Source: Allosphingosinicella sp. (GTDB lineage Bacteria; Pseudomonadota; Alphaproteobacteria; Sphingomonadales; Sphingomonadaceae). From it: a DNA stretch of 6,222 nt. The translations under genes were made by a program, and so were the position numbers. Positions 1-5,267 of this stretch are shown here, in pieces (the stretch's first letter is position 1; the number at the start of each line of letters is the position of its first letter). The notes under the pieces were generated by a model. The model was not told the origin of the DNA. It did no database searches and saw only the letters and a program-made list of their open reading frames with translations. The stretch is taken from the NCBI GenBank assembly GCA_030146745.1, contig JASLBD010000303.1, forward strand, positions 1 through 6,222, written 5' to 3'.

Positions 1-351
1 GGCGACGTGCACGGCCCCGACCACCTGCTCATATTGGTGGGCGCCGGTGACTGCGAGAACCTGGGGGAAGCGCTCGCGGATCACGTCGGCTTCCCTGCCC
101 ATGCAGCCGGTGACGATGACCCGGCCGTTCTCGGCGATCGCCTCGCCGATCGCGGCGAGGCTTTCCTCCTTGGCGCTGTCGAGGAAACCGCAGGTGTTGA
201 CCAGGACCACGTCGGCGCCGGCATAATCGGGCGACATCTGGTAGCCGTCCGACCGCAGCTTCGACAGGATGCGCTCCGAATCGACGAGGTTCTTCGGGCA
301 GCCGAGCGAAACCATGCCGACCTTGGGCGGGGAGGGGAGGATGGTGGCCAT
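1..351 (-). CDS. rimO: RimO, ribosomal protein S12 methylthiotransferase (N-terminal part, cut by window edge)
   Basis: RimO is a radical-SAM enzyme that adds a methylthio group to the conserved aspartate of ribosomal protein S12 in the cytoplasm. Only the first 117 residues are in the window; the open frame continues past base 1. What is visible is the N-terminal (UPF0004/MTTase) domain: [16 protein letters not shown] at residues 14-29 and [14 protein letters not shown] at 51-64, both signatures that separate RimO from its relative MiaB, and VTGCMG at 80-85. Cys18, Cys54 and Cys83 are the three ligands expected for the auxiliary [4Fe-4S] cluster. The radical-SAM CxxxCxxC motif and the TRAM domain lie outside the window. 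The start at 351 gives the usual short lead before the first motif, although no good ribosome binding site precedes it. The frame is open further upstream to an ATG at 462, adding 37 residues that do not look like family sequence. Confidence 0.95.
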   Translation of the reverse strand, partial: MATILPSPPKVGMVSLGCPKNLVDSERILSKLRSDGYQMSPDYAGADVVLVNTCGFLDSAKEESLAAIGEAIAENGRVIVTGCMGREADVIRERFPQVLAVTGAHQYEQVVGAVHVA

Positions 352-444
352 GGGAAGGGCGCTAGATAGGCGCACCGGGCGGATTTTCCTAGGGCCAGCG
401 CCCGCCTGCAGGAAAGTCGCCGGCGCGCGATGCTCCGGGCGGCC

Positions 445-490
445 GAAGTTCATGAAGTTCATGGTGTCGGGCGCCGAATGCGTGAACTTC
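445..490 (-). repeat. Tandem 9-bp repeat with inverted partner in the rimO leader
   Basis: GAAGTTCAT occurs twice in direct tandem (445-453 and 454-462). An inverted partner TGAACTTC lies at 483-490. In the minus-strand transcript the 8-base arm 483-490 could pair with either copy of the tandem repeat, giving two alternative short stems, one of which would cover the in-frame ATG at 462. The stems are only 8 bp with loops of about 21-30 bases, so this may be chance. Confidence 0.3.
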
Positions 491-562
491 GCGCCGGTGC
501 GATGGCCGTCGGAGAGGGCGCCGGGTATCGGATGTGAGAGCGGGCGGGGCGGACACCTGGCC

Positions 563-591
563 AGTATAGCACAAAAGAAGAACAAAGTAAA
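563..591 (-). promoter_or_regulatory. Putative promoter reading toward rimO, with a LexA-like box in the spacer
   Basis: On the minus strand a -35-like TTTACT (586-591) is separated by exactly 17 bases from a -10-like TATACT (563-568). The spacer holds, in plus-strand reading, GCAC-N7-GAAC (569-583). This is one mismatch from the alphaproteobacterial LexA operator GAAC-N7-GAAC (GTTC-N7-GTTC on the other strand), and the spacing bases are A-rich. The stretch is clearly AT-richer than its surroundings. Transcription would start near 555 and run into rimO. The match is by eye: the -35 agreement is partial and the operator is imperfect, so SOS control is an inference. Confidence 0.4.
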
Positions 592-615
592 TGCGGGGCG
601 GAGCCCTTCGGCTGC

Positions 616-1557
616 TCAGTCCGGCCGCCCGCTCTCCTCGTCGAGGAAGCGGATCAGCGCCTCCTCGAATTCGTCCCGTTTGCCGTCCCGGGCGACGTTG
701 AACCGGAGCCAGGCACGCTCGGTAGGGGTCACCGCCGCCGCCTCGTCGACGGCGGAGATATGCCGTTCGGCGCTTTCCCCGCCCTCGAGCTGCCTGGCGG
801 CGCCGTCGAAGTCCGGGCGGCGCATTCGGGAGAGGAAGCCGAGCACGCTGCTCCGGCGGTCGTTCATGAAGGTTTCGAGGCGCGCCGCTTCCGTCCGCTC
901 GAGCGGCTTGTAGGAGGAGTAAGCCATGAGATGGTTGCCGACCGCCTGGACGAACAGTTTCTTCCAGCCCGGAGCGTTGGCCGCGCCGAGGGTCGAATCC
1001 TTGATCCGCCAGAGCATTTCGGCCTCGCTCCGGCTGACGACGAGGGCTCCGTCGCCGCCGGGTGCGAAGACGAGGCGGCGGAGCAGTTTCACCTCGGCTT
1101 CGTCGACGACTCCCGGCCGGACGTCGCCGCTTTGCCGGGTCGCGCCTTCGCCGGTGAGGACGCAGCGCTCGATCCGGGCCAGCGCCCACGCCTTGAGCGA
1201 GGCGGGGGCATTGAGCGCCTTCTCGACGATCTTGACGACGAGCTCGAGCTCGACCGTTCCGATCGTCCCCCCGCCGCGATCGAGCTGGCCGATCAGCCAC
1301 TCCGCCGAATCGTCGTCCACATAGCCTTTCGGCTCGGTCGCGTTGAGCATCGTGTCGACGATCGCCTCGATGAGGAAGTCGCACCATTCGAGGCTCGTCA
1401 GGCGGGCCAGCCGGTGGAGCTCGAAAAGGGATTCGGCTTCGGCGCGGGCGACGATACCGTCCGGCCAGACGGCGCGGCGGATCGCCAGCACGTCCCGGGG
1501 CGCGATCGCGCCGCCCGCCTCGAGCGAGGAGGAGAAATCGGAAAAGGAGAAGCTCAT
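616..1557 (-). CDS. Unrecognised helical protein with an internal tandem duplication
   Basis: This 313-residue soluble protein has no signal peptide or membrane segment. I do not recognise a named family, though it reads like a protein conserved in sphingomonads. Two halves align by eye. Residues 22-70 (DVLAIRRAVWPDG...EAESLFEL...EWCDFLIEAIVDTML) match 155-211 (EVKLLRRLVFAPGGDG...SEAEMLWRIKD...GWKKLFVQAVGNHLM). Residues 85-115 (AEWLIGQLDRGGGTIGTVELELVVKIVEKA) match 280-308 (ERAWLRFNVARDGKRDEFEEALIRFLDEE). Each half therefore has two helix-loop-helix units with a D/G-rich loop followed by an acidic residue, recalling the loops of TerB-like or EF-hand proteins. That resemblance is only a pattern; canonical calcium ligands are not complete. 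The ATG at 1557 is preceded by only a weak GGGTGG. It stands alone between non-coding regions. Function unknown. Confidence 0.8.
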   Translation of the reverse strand: MSFSFSDFSSSLEAGGAIAPRDVLAIRRAVWPDGIVARAEAESLFELHRLARLTSLEWCDFLIEAIVDTMLNATEPKGYVDDDSAEWLIGQLDRGGGTIGTVELELVVKIVEKALNAPASLKAWALARIERCVLTGEGATRQSGDVRPGVVDEAEVKLLRRLVFAPGGDGALVVSRSEAEMLWRIKDSTLGAANAPGWKKLFVQAVGNHLMAYSSYKPLERTEAARLETFMNDRRSSVLGFLSRMRRPDFDGAARQLEGGESAERHISAVDEAAAVTPTERAWLRFNVARDGKRDEFEEALIRFLDEESGRPD

Positions 1558-1632
1558 GGTCCACCCGCTGGCTGTGGTTTCGCGAGCGAGCCATAAAGGG
1601 GAACGGTTAAGTCCGGGCTAAGGGGGCGGGGG

Positions 1633-1707
1633 GCCGTCATCCTGAACTCGTTTCAGGTGCAGACGGTCGCCGCACGAGAGGCGGTGGTCTGGATGCTGAG
1701 AATGACG
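1633..1707. repeat. Dispersed intergenic palindrome, copy 1 (one arm shortened)
   Basis: The left arm (1633-1664) begins GCCGTCATCCTGAACTCG, continues TTTCAGG and ends GCAGAC. The right arm (1687-1706) reads GTCTGGATGCTGAGAATGAC, whose reverse complement matches both ends of the left arm but lacks about nine bases in the middle (the GAAC..GTTT core). The first 25 bases of the left arm match the reverse complement of the right arm of the copy at 5095-5183 at all but one position. Dispersed palindromes of this type are, to my knowledge, frequent between genes in Sphingomonadales. A cruciform or transcript-end role is possible but not shown. Confidence 0.7.
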
Positions 1708-1719
1708 CTCGCCCCGGCT

Positions 1720-1796
1720 CCGCTACTTCCCGGTGGCCGCCACCATGAGCGGGCATTCGTGACGGGGGATTATAAGGTTCTGGCTTGAAGTAGCGG
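1720..1796. repeat. 10-bp perfect inverted repeat, 57-bp spacer
   Basis: CCGCTACTTC (1720-1729) is the exact reverse complement of GAAGTAGCGG (1787-1796). The direct repeat CGGCTCCG (1715-1722 and 1797-1804) overlaps or flanks the arms. The enclosed 57 bases contain the AT-rich GGATTATAAGG. There is no coding content and no transposase, so this could be a small remnant element, a regulatory site or chance. Confidence 0.35.
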
Positions 1797-1831
1797 CGGC
1801 TCCGTGCCAGCCGGGAGGGCGGGCGGCAGGT

Positions 1832-1838
1832 GAGGAGG
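1832..1838 (+). promoter_or_regulatory. Strong ribosome binding site for the 76-residue protein
   Basis: GAGGAGG sits 8 bases before the ATG at 1847, a near-perfect match to the anti-Shine-Dalgarno sequence. It is the best evidence that this short frame is translated. Confidence 0.75.
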
Positions 1839-1846
1839 CGGCGGCG

Positions 1847-2077
1847 ATGGTGCAGGCAAGGCTGCTGGTCGAGCGCGGATCGCTGCGCGACCGGTCCGAG
1901 GAATGGGGCGAGCACGGCTTCGTCGCTTTGCCCTCGCCGGGCGACCGGCTGGCGGTGCCGCGGGAGGGCGAGACGAATCACCTCACCGTGATCTGCGTCC
2001 ACCACGAGCTCGTCCCGCCGGGCGCGAGCGGCGAGGCTTCGGCTTTCGTCGTCGCCAAATGGACCGGCAAGGGCTGA
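1847..2077 (+). CDS. Small conserved-looking hypothetical protein, 76 residues
   Basis: I do not recognise a named family. The protein is soluble, with no signal peptide, membrane segment or cysteine pair motif. The sequence pattern FVALPSPGDRLAVPREGE at about 25-42, followed by alternating hydrophobic stretches (HLTVICVHHELVP, ASAFVVAKWTG), suggests a small all-beta fold, such as a barrel. The similar small proteins I recall from sphingomonads carry the same 'GFVALPxxGDRxxxP' core, but that is memory and not a search. A strong GAGGAGG ribosome binding site 8 bases upstream fixes the start. It converges on the potassium channel gene, whose stop codon lies only 17 bases beyond this one, with no obvious terminator in between. 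Long open frames on the opposite strand here are GC-rich shadows. Confidence 0.75.
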   Translation: MVQARLLVERGSLRDRSEEWGEHGFVALPSPGDRLAVPREGETNHLTVICVHHELVPPGASGEASAFVVAKWTGKG

Positions 2078-2094
2078 GAAAGGGCGGGGCGTTC

Positions 2095-3180
2095 CTAGTC
2101 CCCGGCTTTGCCGGACATCCGCCGCGGCGGGCCGGAGCGGACCGGCAGGTCCGCCTCGGAGGCGGTCGAAGGGACGATCTCGACGATCCGGTCGCCGGTG
2201 CAGAGCGAGCGGACGCCTTCCTCCCAGAAGCCGATCGGATTGCCGTCGCGATAGACGCGCACACCGAGGCCGGTCGCGAGCTCGGCCAGCGACCTGCCGC
2301 ACTCCTCCGGCCGCACCTCGCGCTCGGCGAGCCGCACCCGGCCGTGGGCCGAGGCGAGGTCCGCGAGATAGTCGGAGATGTTGGGCCCGTGCGCCGAACC
2401 GGCGAGGAGCAGCCCCGCGAAGCTCACCGGATTGATCACGGTCGTCGCTCCGGCGGCGCGGGCGGGCAGCTCATTGTCCTCGGCGCGGACGGCGAGGGTG
2501 ATCCTGAGGTCCGAAGCCAGGTGGCGCGCGGTGAGGCAGATCAGGATCGAAGTATCGTCCCGGCCGGCCGAGATGATCAGCGCTTTCGCCTGGCGGATCC
2601 GCACGGCCGAGAGGGTCGCGTCGCGAGTCGCGTCCGCCTGAAGCACCGCGCAGCCCAGCGATTCGGCGCGCTGCAGCGACTCCGCGTGCGGATCGATGAC
2701 GACGATGCTGCCGGGCTCGGTGCCCCGGGCGATAAGCTCGTCCACCGCTTCCGATCCGCTCGTGCCGAAGCCGGCGACGACGATGTGATCGCACAGATTT
2801 CGCTGAAGGCGCGCCATAATCCACCTGTCCCATGTCCGCCGGATGACGAATGTGTAAGCCGTGCCGATGAAGATCAGCACGAAGAAGATTCGGATCGGAG
2901 TCACCACCAGCGCGTCGAACATGCGCGTGCTGTCGCTGACCGGAACGATATCGCCGTAACCGGTCGTGGTGATGCTGATCATCGTGAAATAGACGACGTC
3001 GACGAAGCTGACATGGCCGTCGAGATTGTCCCTCAGATGGTGCCGCTCGAGCCAGTGGACGGCGATCACGAAGGCGAGGACGCCGAGCACCAGGGCGAGC
3101 CTGATGCCGATCGAGGCCCAGCCGGTGATCGGCGATTTGCGCCGAAGCGTCGTCTGGTCCGGGCCGACCGACTGGGGCAT
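2095..3180 (-). CDS. Two-TM potassium channel with cytosolic RCK (TrkA-N/TrkA-C) domain
   Basis: This 361-residue inner-membrane protein should conduct K+ and be gated by its cytosolic regulatory domain, like MthK- and Kch-type prokaryotic channels. TM1 is at about residues 24-43. A pore helix leads into the selectivity filter TTTGYGD (71-77), followed by TM2 at about 88-113. The RCK N domain follows: HIVVAGFGTSG at 132-142 is the Rossmann GxGxxG loop, and VVIDP, with Asp163 at the end of the second strand, is the usual nucleotide-ribose contact. Residues 283-336 fit a TrkA-C domain, ending in GDRIVEIVP. The last 20 residues are a polar tail. The ligand (NAD(H), nucleotide or Ca2+) cannot be told from sequence. 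The ATG overlaps the surE stop codon by one base (TGATG), so it is probably translated by coupling from the surE message and shares its promoter. Confidence 0.93.
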   Translation of the reverse strand: MPQSVGPDQTTLRRKSPITGWASIGIRLALVLGVLAFVIAVHWLERHHLRDNLDGHVSFVDVVYFTMISITTTGYGDIVPVSDSTRMFDALVVTPIRIFFVLIFIGTAYTFVIRRTWDRWIMARLQRNLCDHIVVAGFGTSGSEAVDELIARGTEPGSIVVIDPHAESLQRAESLGCAVLQADATRDATLSAVRIRQAKALIISAGRDDTSILICLTARHLASDLRITLAVRAEDNELPARAAGATTVINPVSFAGLLLAGSAHGPNISDYLADLASAHGRVRLAEREVRPEECGRSLAELATGLGVRVYRDGNPIGFWEEGVRSLCTGDRIVEIVPSTASEADLPVRSGPPRRMSGKAGD

Positions 3181-3944
3181 CAGCCGTAGAGCTCCGCCAG
3201 CCGCGCCAGCGAAGGCCCGTGAGTCAGGTCGAAGTGGAGGGGCGTGACGGCGACGTAGCCGTCCGCGACCACTTCGAGATCGGTCATATGGCCGGGCGTC
3301 TCGATCATCGGCGCGAGGCCGAACCAGAAATAATCGTAGCCGCGCGGATCGGTGCGCCTCTCGATCCGCAGCCGGCCGTAATCGTGGCGGCCCTGCGCGG
3401 CGACCCTGATGCCCTTGACCGAATCGGGCGCGAGCGCCGGGAAATTGATGTTGACGAGCGTGCGCGGAGGCATGCCGCCTTCAATTATCGGCCGAAGCAC
3501 GCGTTCCCCCCAGGCCTCCGCCGCCGCGAACGGCACCGAGTCGCCCATGCCTTCCTTCGCATAGACCTGGCTGAGCGCGATCGAGGGAAATCCCGCCATC
3601 GCCCCTTCCATCGCCGCCGACACCGTACCCGAATAGGTGACGTCCTCGCCGAGATTGGCGCCGCGATTGACGCCCGAGAGGACGAGGTCGGGCGGCGAGT
3701 CCTTCATCAGATGCGCCACCGCCATCATCACCGCGTCGGTCGGAGTGCCGCTAACGCAGTAGCGGCGCTCGCCAAGCTTCCTCAGGCGCACCGGGCGGGA
3801 GAGAGTGAGCGAATGGCCGGCGCCCGATTGCTCCTCGGTCGGAGCGACGATCCAGATGTCGTCGGAGAAAAGGCGCGCGATCCCCTCCAGCACCTTGAGG
3901 CCGCCCGCGTTCACTCCGTCGTCGTTGGTGAGGAGGATGCGCAT
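3180..3944 (-). CDS. surE: SurE, 5'/3'-nucleotidase (stationary-phase survival protein)
   Basis: SurE is a cytoplasmic metal-dependent phosphatase that removes phosphate from nucleoside 5'- and 3'-monophosphates, and in many bacteria aids stationary-phase or stress survival. The 254-residue length is normal for the family. The N-terminus MRILLTNDDGVNAGGL carries the metal-binding pair Asp8-Asp9. Ser40 (EEQSGAGHS) and Asn93 (SGVNRGANLGEDVTYSGTVSAA) supply the remaining expected ligands, so the active site looks complete. The start at 3944 matches the universal MRIL start of the family, although the ribosome binding site is weak. In many proteobacteria surE sits with pcm/nlpD or serS. Here it is instead followed, with a 1-bp overlap, by a potassium channel gene, and a divergent 'host attachment' gene lies upstream. 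The 134-bp gap between the divergent starts must hold its promoter, but I see no clear -35/-10 pair. Confidence 0.96.
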   Translation of the reverse strand: MRILLTNDDGVNAGGLKVLEGIARLFSDDIWIVAPTEEQSGAGHSLTLSRPVRLRKLGERRYCVSGTPTDAVMMAVAHLMKDSPPDLVLSGVNRGANLGEDVTYSGTVSAAMEGAMAGFPSIALSQVYAKEGMGDSVPFAAAEAWGERVLRPIIEGGMPPRTLVNINFPALAPDSVKGIRVAAQGRHDYGRLRIERRTDPRGYDYFWFGLAPMIETPGHMTDLEVVADGYVAVTPLHFDLTHGPSLARLAELYG

Positions 3945-4066
3945 GCCGCCGAGCTAGGGGCGCAACTCGATACTGGCAATGGCCATGAGCGCCGGGCGAC
4001 CGAGAAGCGGCGGGCGCGCGCAAGCGTGGCAACCATCGCCGCGATTCGGGAGTTGGTTGGATGAAG

Positions 4067-4072
4067 AAGGAG
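4067..4072 (+). promoter_or_regulatory. Ribosome binding site deciding the start at 4079
   Basis: AAGGAG lies 6 bases before the ATG at 4079. The alternative in-frame ATG at 4061 has only GGGAG (4048-4052) ahead of it. This favours 4079, giving the protein start MQVPHRSFVVVADG. Confidence 0.6.
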
Positions 4073-4078
4073 AAAGCG

Positions 4079-4522
4079 ATGCAGGTTCCGCACAGAAGTT
4101 TCGTCGTGGTCGCCGACGGCAAGAAGATGCTGTTCTTCCGCAACGAAGGTGATTCAGAATATCCCAAGCTCGAGGTGGAGCGGAAGCGCGAGCAGGAAAA
4201 TCCGGCGGACCGCGACCAGAAGACCGACTCGCCCGGCCGCACCTTCGACGCCTCGGGCGGGGCGGGGCGAAGCGCCTATCAGGAGACCGACTTCCACCAG
4301 CTCGAGGAGGATCGCTTCGCCGCCGAGACCGCCGATCTCCTGCGCAAGCGGGCGCTCAACAACGACTTCGAGTCGCTGATCATCGTCGCCCCGCCCAAGA
4401 CGCTCGGCGAGCTCCGGAAGCATTACCACAAGGAGGTGGAGAAGCGTCTCGCCGGCGAGATCGCCAAGGACCTGACCGGCCATCCCGTCGCGGAGATTGA
4501 AAAAATCCTTCAGGCGGAATAG
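4079..4522 (+). CDS. 'Host attachment' family protein
   Basis: The 147-residue soluble protein belongs to the family annotated as 'protein required for attachment to host cells', named from work on Agrobacterium. The biochemical role is not established, and some sequence analyses have linked related proteins to bacterial eRF1-like release-factor folds. Recognisable family pieces, in order, are VVVADGKKMLFFRNEGD at residues 9-25, the QENPADRDQKTDSPGRTFDASG stretch at about 40-60, a TDFHQLEEDRFAAETADLLRKRA helix at about 69-91, and the C-terminal FESLIIVAPPKTLGELRKHYHKEV with HPVAEIEKIL at the end. There is no signal peptide, so a direct adhesive role looks unlikely. An in-frame ATG at 4061 would add six residues. 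It is transcribed divergently from surE. The next plus-strand gene starts 60 bases after its stop, so they could share a message. Confidence 0.88.
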   Translation: MQVPHRSFVVVADGKKMLFFRNEGDSEYPKLEVERKREQENPADRDQKTDSPGRTFDASGGAGRSAYQETDFHQLEEDRFAAETADLLRKRALNNDFESLIIVAPPKTLGELRKHYHKEVEKRLAGEIAKDLTGHPVAEIEKILQAE

Positions 4523-4572
4523 CTTGCAGGTCGGCTTTGGCCGGGGGGCGGCCTATCAACCGCTAACCATTC

Positions 4573-4577
4573 AGGAG
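4573..4577 (+). promoter_or_regulatory. Ribosome binding site deciding the start at 4583
   Basis: AGGAG is 5 bases before the ATG at 4583. A GTG at 4577 is also in frame but overlaps this site, so 4583 (MRFKSSLIIG, a normal signal-peptide start) is preferred. Confidence 0.65.
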
Positions 4578-4582
4578 TGACA

Positions 4583-5071
4583 ATGCGTTTCAAATCCAGC
4601 CTGATCATCGGCCTCGCCCTCGCGACGGTCTCAATCCCCGCCGCCGCGGCCGTCACCGCCGGCGCCACCGTCAAGGATACGAGCGGCGGAATCGTCGGAA
4701 CGATCGTCAAGGTCGAGGGCGACCATCTCATGCTCCGGACCGACAGGCATGAAGTGCGCCTGCCGGTCGCCAGCTTCACCGCCACCGACGACGGCGCCCT
4801 GTTCGGAATGACGCAGGCCCAGCTCAACGCCGAGGTCGACAAGGCCCAGGCCGCCGCCGCCGCCCAGATCGTCGTCGGCGCGACCGTGAAGGGCGTCGCC
4901 GGCAATACGATCGGCACGATCGAAGCGATCGACGCTCAGATCGTGACCCTGAAGCTGACTTCGGGAAAGAGCATCCGTCTGCCGCGCAGCGCGATCGGCG
5001 GCGGCCCCGACGGACCGGTCATGGGCATGACCGCCGAGGAGATGGAAGCGGCCGCGAAGGCTGCCTCCTAG
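4583..5071 (+). CDS. Secreted two-repeat protein, function unknown
   Basis: The 162-residue protein starts with a clear Sec signal peptide: MRFK, a hydrophobic core SSLIIGLALATVSI, and a probable cleavage after PAAAA near residue 24. The mature protein is therefore periplasmic or outside the cell. The rest is two homologous halves. VTAGATVKDTSGGIVGTIVKVEGDHLMLRTDRHEVRLPVASF followed by LFGMTQAQLNAEVDKA aligns with IVVGATVKGVAGNTIGTIEAIDAQIVTLKLTSGKSIRLPRSAI followed by VMGMTAEEMEAAAKAA. Each half is a small beta-barrel-like segment of the kind seen in PRC-barrel or SH3/KOW-type domains (G..V....G..IGTI......V.L....G..IRLP), then a short M-T-xx-E/Q helix. No catalytic motif is visible. It may share a transcript with the gene ending at 4522. 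Downstream lie a palindromic repeat and a terminator. Confidence 0.85.
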   Translation: MRFKSSLIIGLALATVSIPAAAAVTAGATVKDTSGGIVGTIVKVEGDHLMLRTDRHEVRLPVASFTATDDGALFGMTQAQLNAEVDKAQAAAAAQIVVGATVKGVAGNTIGTIEAIDAQIVTLKLTSGKSIRLPRSAIGGGPDGPVMGMTAEEMEAAAKAAS

Positions 5072-5094
5072 GCGGCACGCTCGGCAGATACTCG

Positions 5095-5183
5095 GCCGTC
5101 ATTCTGAACCTGTTTCAGCATCCAGTCCTCCGACGCTCGAGCGGGTGACCCGCTGGACCCTGAAACGAGTTCAGGGTGACGGC
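5095..5183. repeat. Dispersed intergenic palindrome, copy 2 (both arms full length)
   Basis: Two 31-base arms (5095-5125 and 5153-5183) are inverted repeats matching at 25 of 31 positions. They carry GCCGTCA, CTGAAC, GTTTCAG and TCCAG blocks in one arm and their reverse complements in the other. The 27-base spacer contains a small inner hairpin GCGGGTGACCCGC (5141-5153). The right arm is nearly identical, in reverse complement, to the left arm of the copy at 1633. It lies between two convergent genes, just before a terminator. Confidence 0.8.
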
Positions 5184-5215
5184 TATGGTTTCCAGTGAAA
5201 ATTCCGCAGACGTGG

Positions 5216-5251
5216 AAAAGGCCGCGGGGCGAAGGGACCCCGCGGCCTTTT
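5216..5251. terminator. Bidirectional intrinsic terminator between convergent genes
   Basis: AAAAGGCCGCGGGG (5216-5229) and CCCCGCGGCCTTTT (5238-5251) form a perfect 14-bp stem with an 8-base loop. The A4/T4 ends give a short U-run on either strand. The stem is 16 bases after the stop of the minus-strand surface protein gene and also ends plus-strand transcription from the secreted protein gene. Confidence 0.85.
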
Positions 5252-5267
5252 CGCTGTCCGGGCCGGA

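Larger units (their letters stand above)
352..615. other. Intergenic leader upstream of rimO
   Basis: There is no convincing gene here. Read on the minus strand, it contains a promoter-like element (563-591), about 200 bases of leader, and a tandem 9-bp repeat with a partner that could form a hairpin (445-490). The only ATG codons on the minus strand in the leader are two in tandem (462 and 453), both in frame with rimO and without a ribosome binding site. The overlapping open frames on both strands look like GC-rich shadow reading. Confidence 0.6.
1558..1846. other. Intergenic region between divergently transcribed genes
   Basis: No gene is supported. The region separates the minus-strand 313-residue protein from the plus-strand 76-residue protein, so promoters for both should lie here, but I find no clear -35/-10 pair. 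It holds a palindromic repeat (1633-1707), a 10-bp inverted repeat (1720-1796) and an isolated -10-like TATAAG (1771-1776) without a matching -35. Confidence 0.55.

Noticed and set aside
597..618. Possible terminator after the 313-residue gene (AGCC-CTTC-GGCT)
   Set aside because: The stem is only about 4 bp and no T-run follows directly, so it is too weak to call.
389..1594. A 401-codon minus-strand open frame overlapping the 313-residue gene and the rimO leader
   Set aside because: Its Arg/Pro-rich composition with no hydrophobic core pattern contrasts with the internally repeated, well-patterned protein in the neighbouring frame.
760..1596. Plus-strand open frame of 278 codons
   Set aside because: It is antisense to the 313-residue gene, has no ribosome binding site and is biased to Arg/Gly/Asp. 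It is a shadow frame.
1558..1632. Promoter for the 313-residue gene
   Set aside because: TTAACC- and TTATGG-like pieces are present on the minus strand but no pair has acceptable spacing and match.
1903..3189. A 428-codon plus-strand open frame opposite the channel gene
   Set aside because: It is rich in Arg, Asp, Gly and His, has no recognisable domain, and lies antisense to a channel with intact filter and RCK motifs. This is a typical GC-rich shadow.
3945..4060. Promoters in the divergent surE / host-attachment gap
   Set aside because: TTGCCA (3974-3979 on the minus strand) is followed at 17 bases only by TAGCTC, a poor -10. I could not support a specific site.
3219..4064. Plus-strand open frame of 281 codons opposite surE
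   Set aside because: SurE on the other strand is unambiguous, and this frame is Arg/His-rich without motifs.
4523..4572. GGCCGGGGGGCGGCC as a terminator between the two plus-strand genes
   Set aside because: It has only a 4-bp GGCC self-pairing and no T-run, and could equally be GC-rich spacer.
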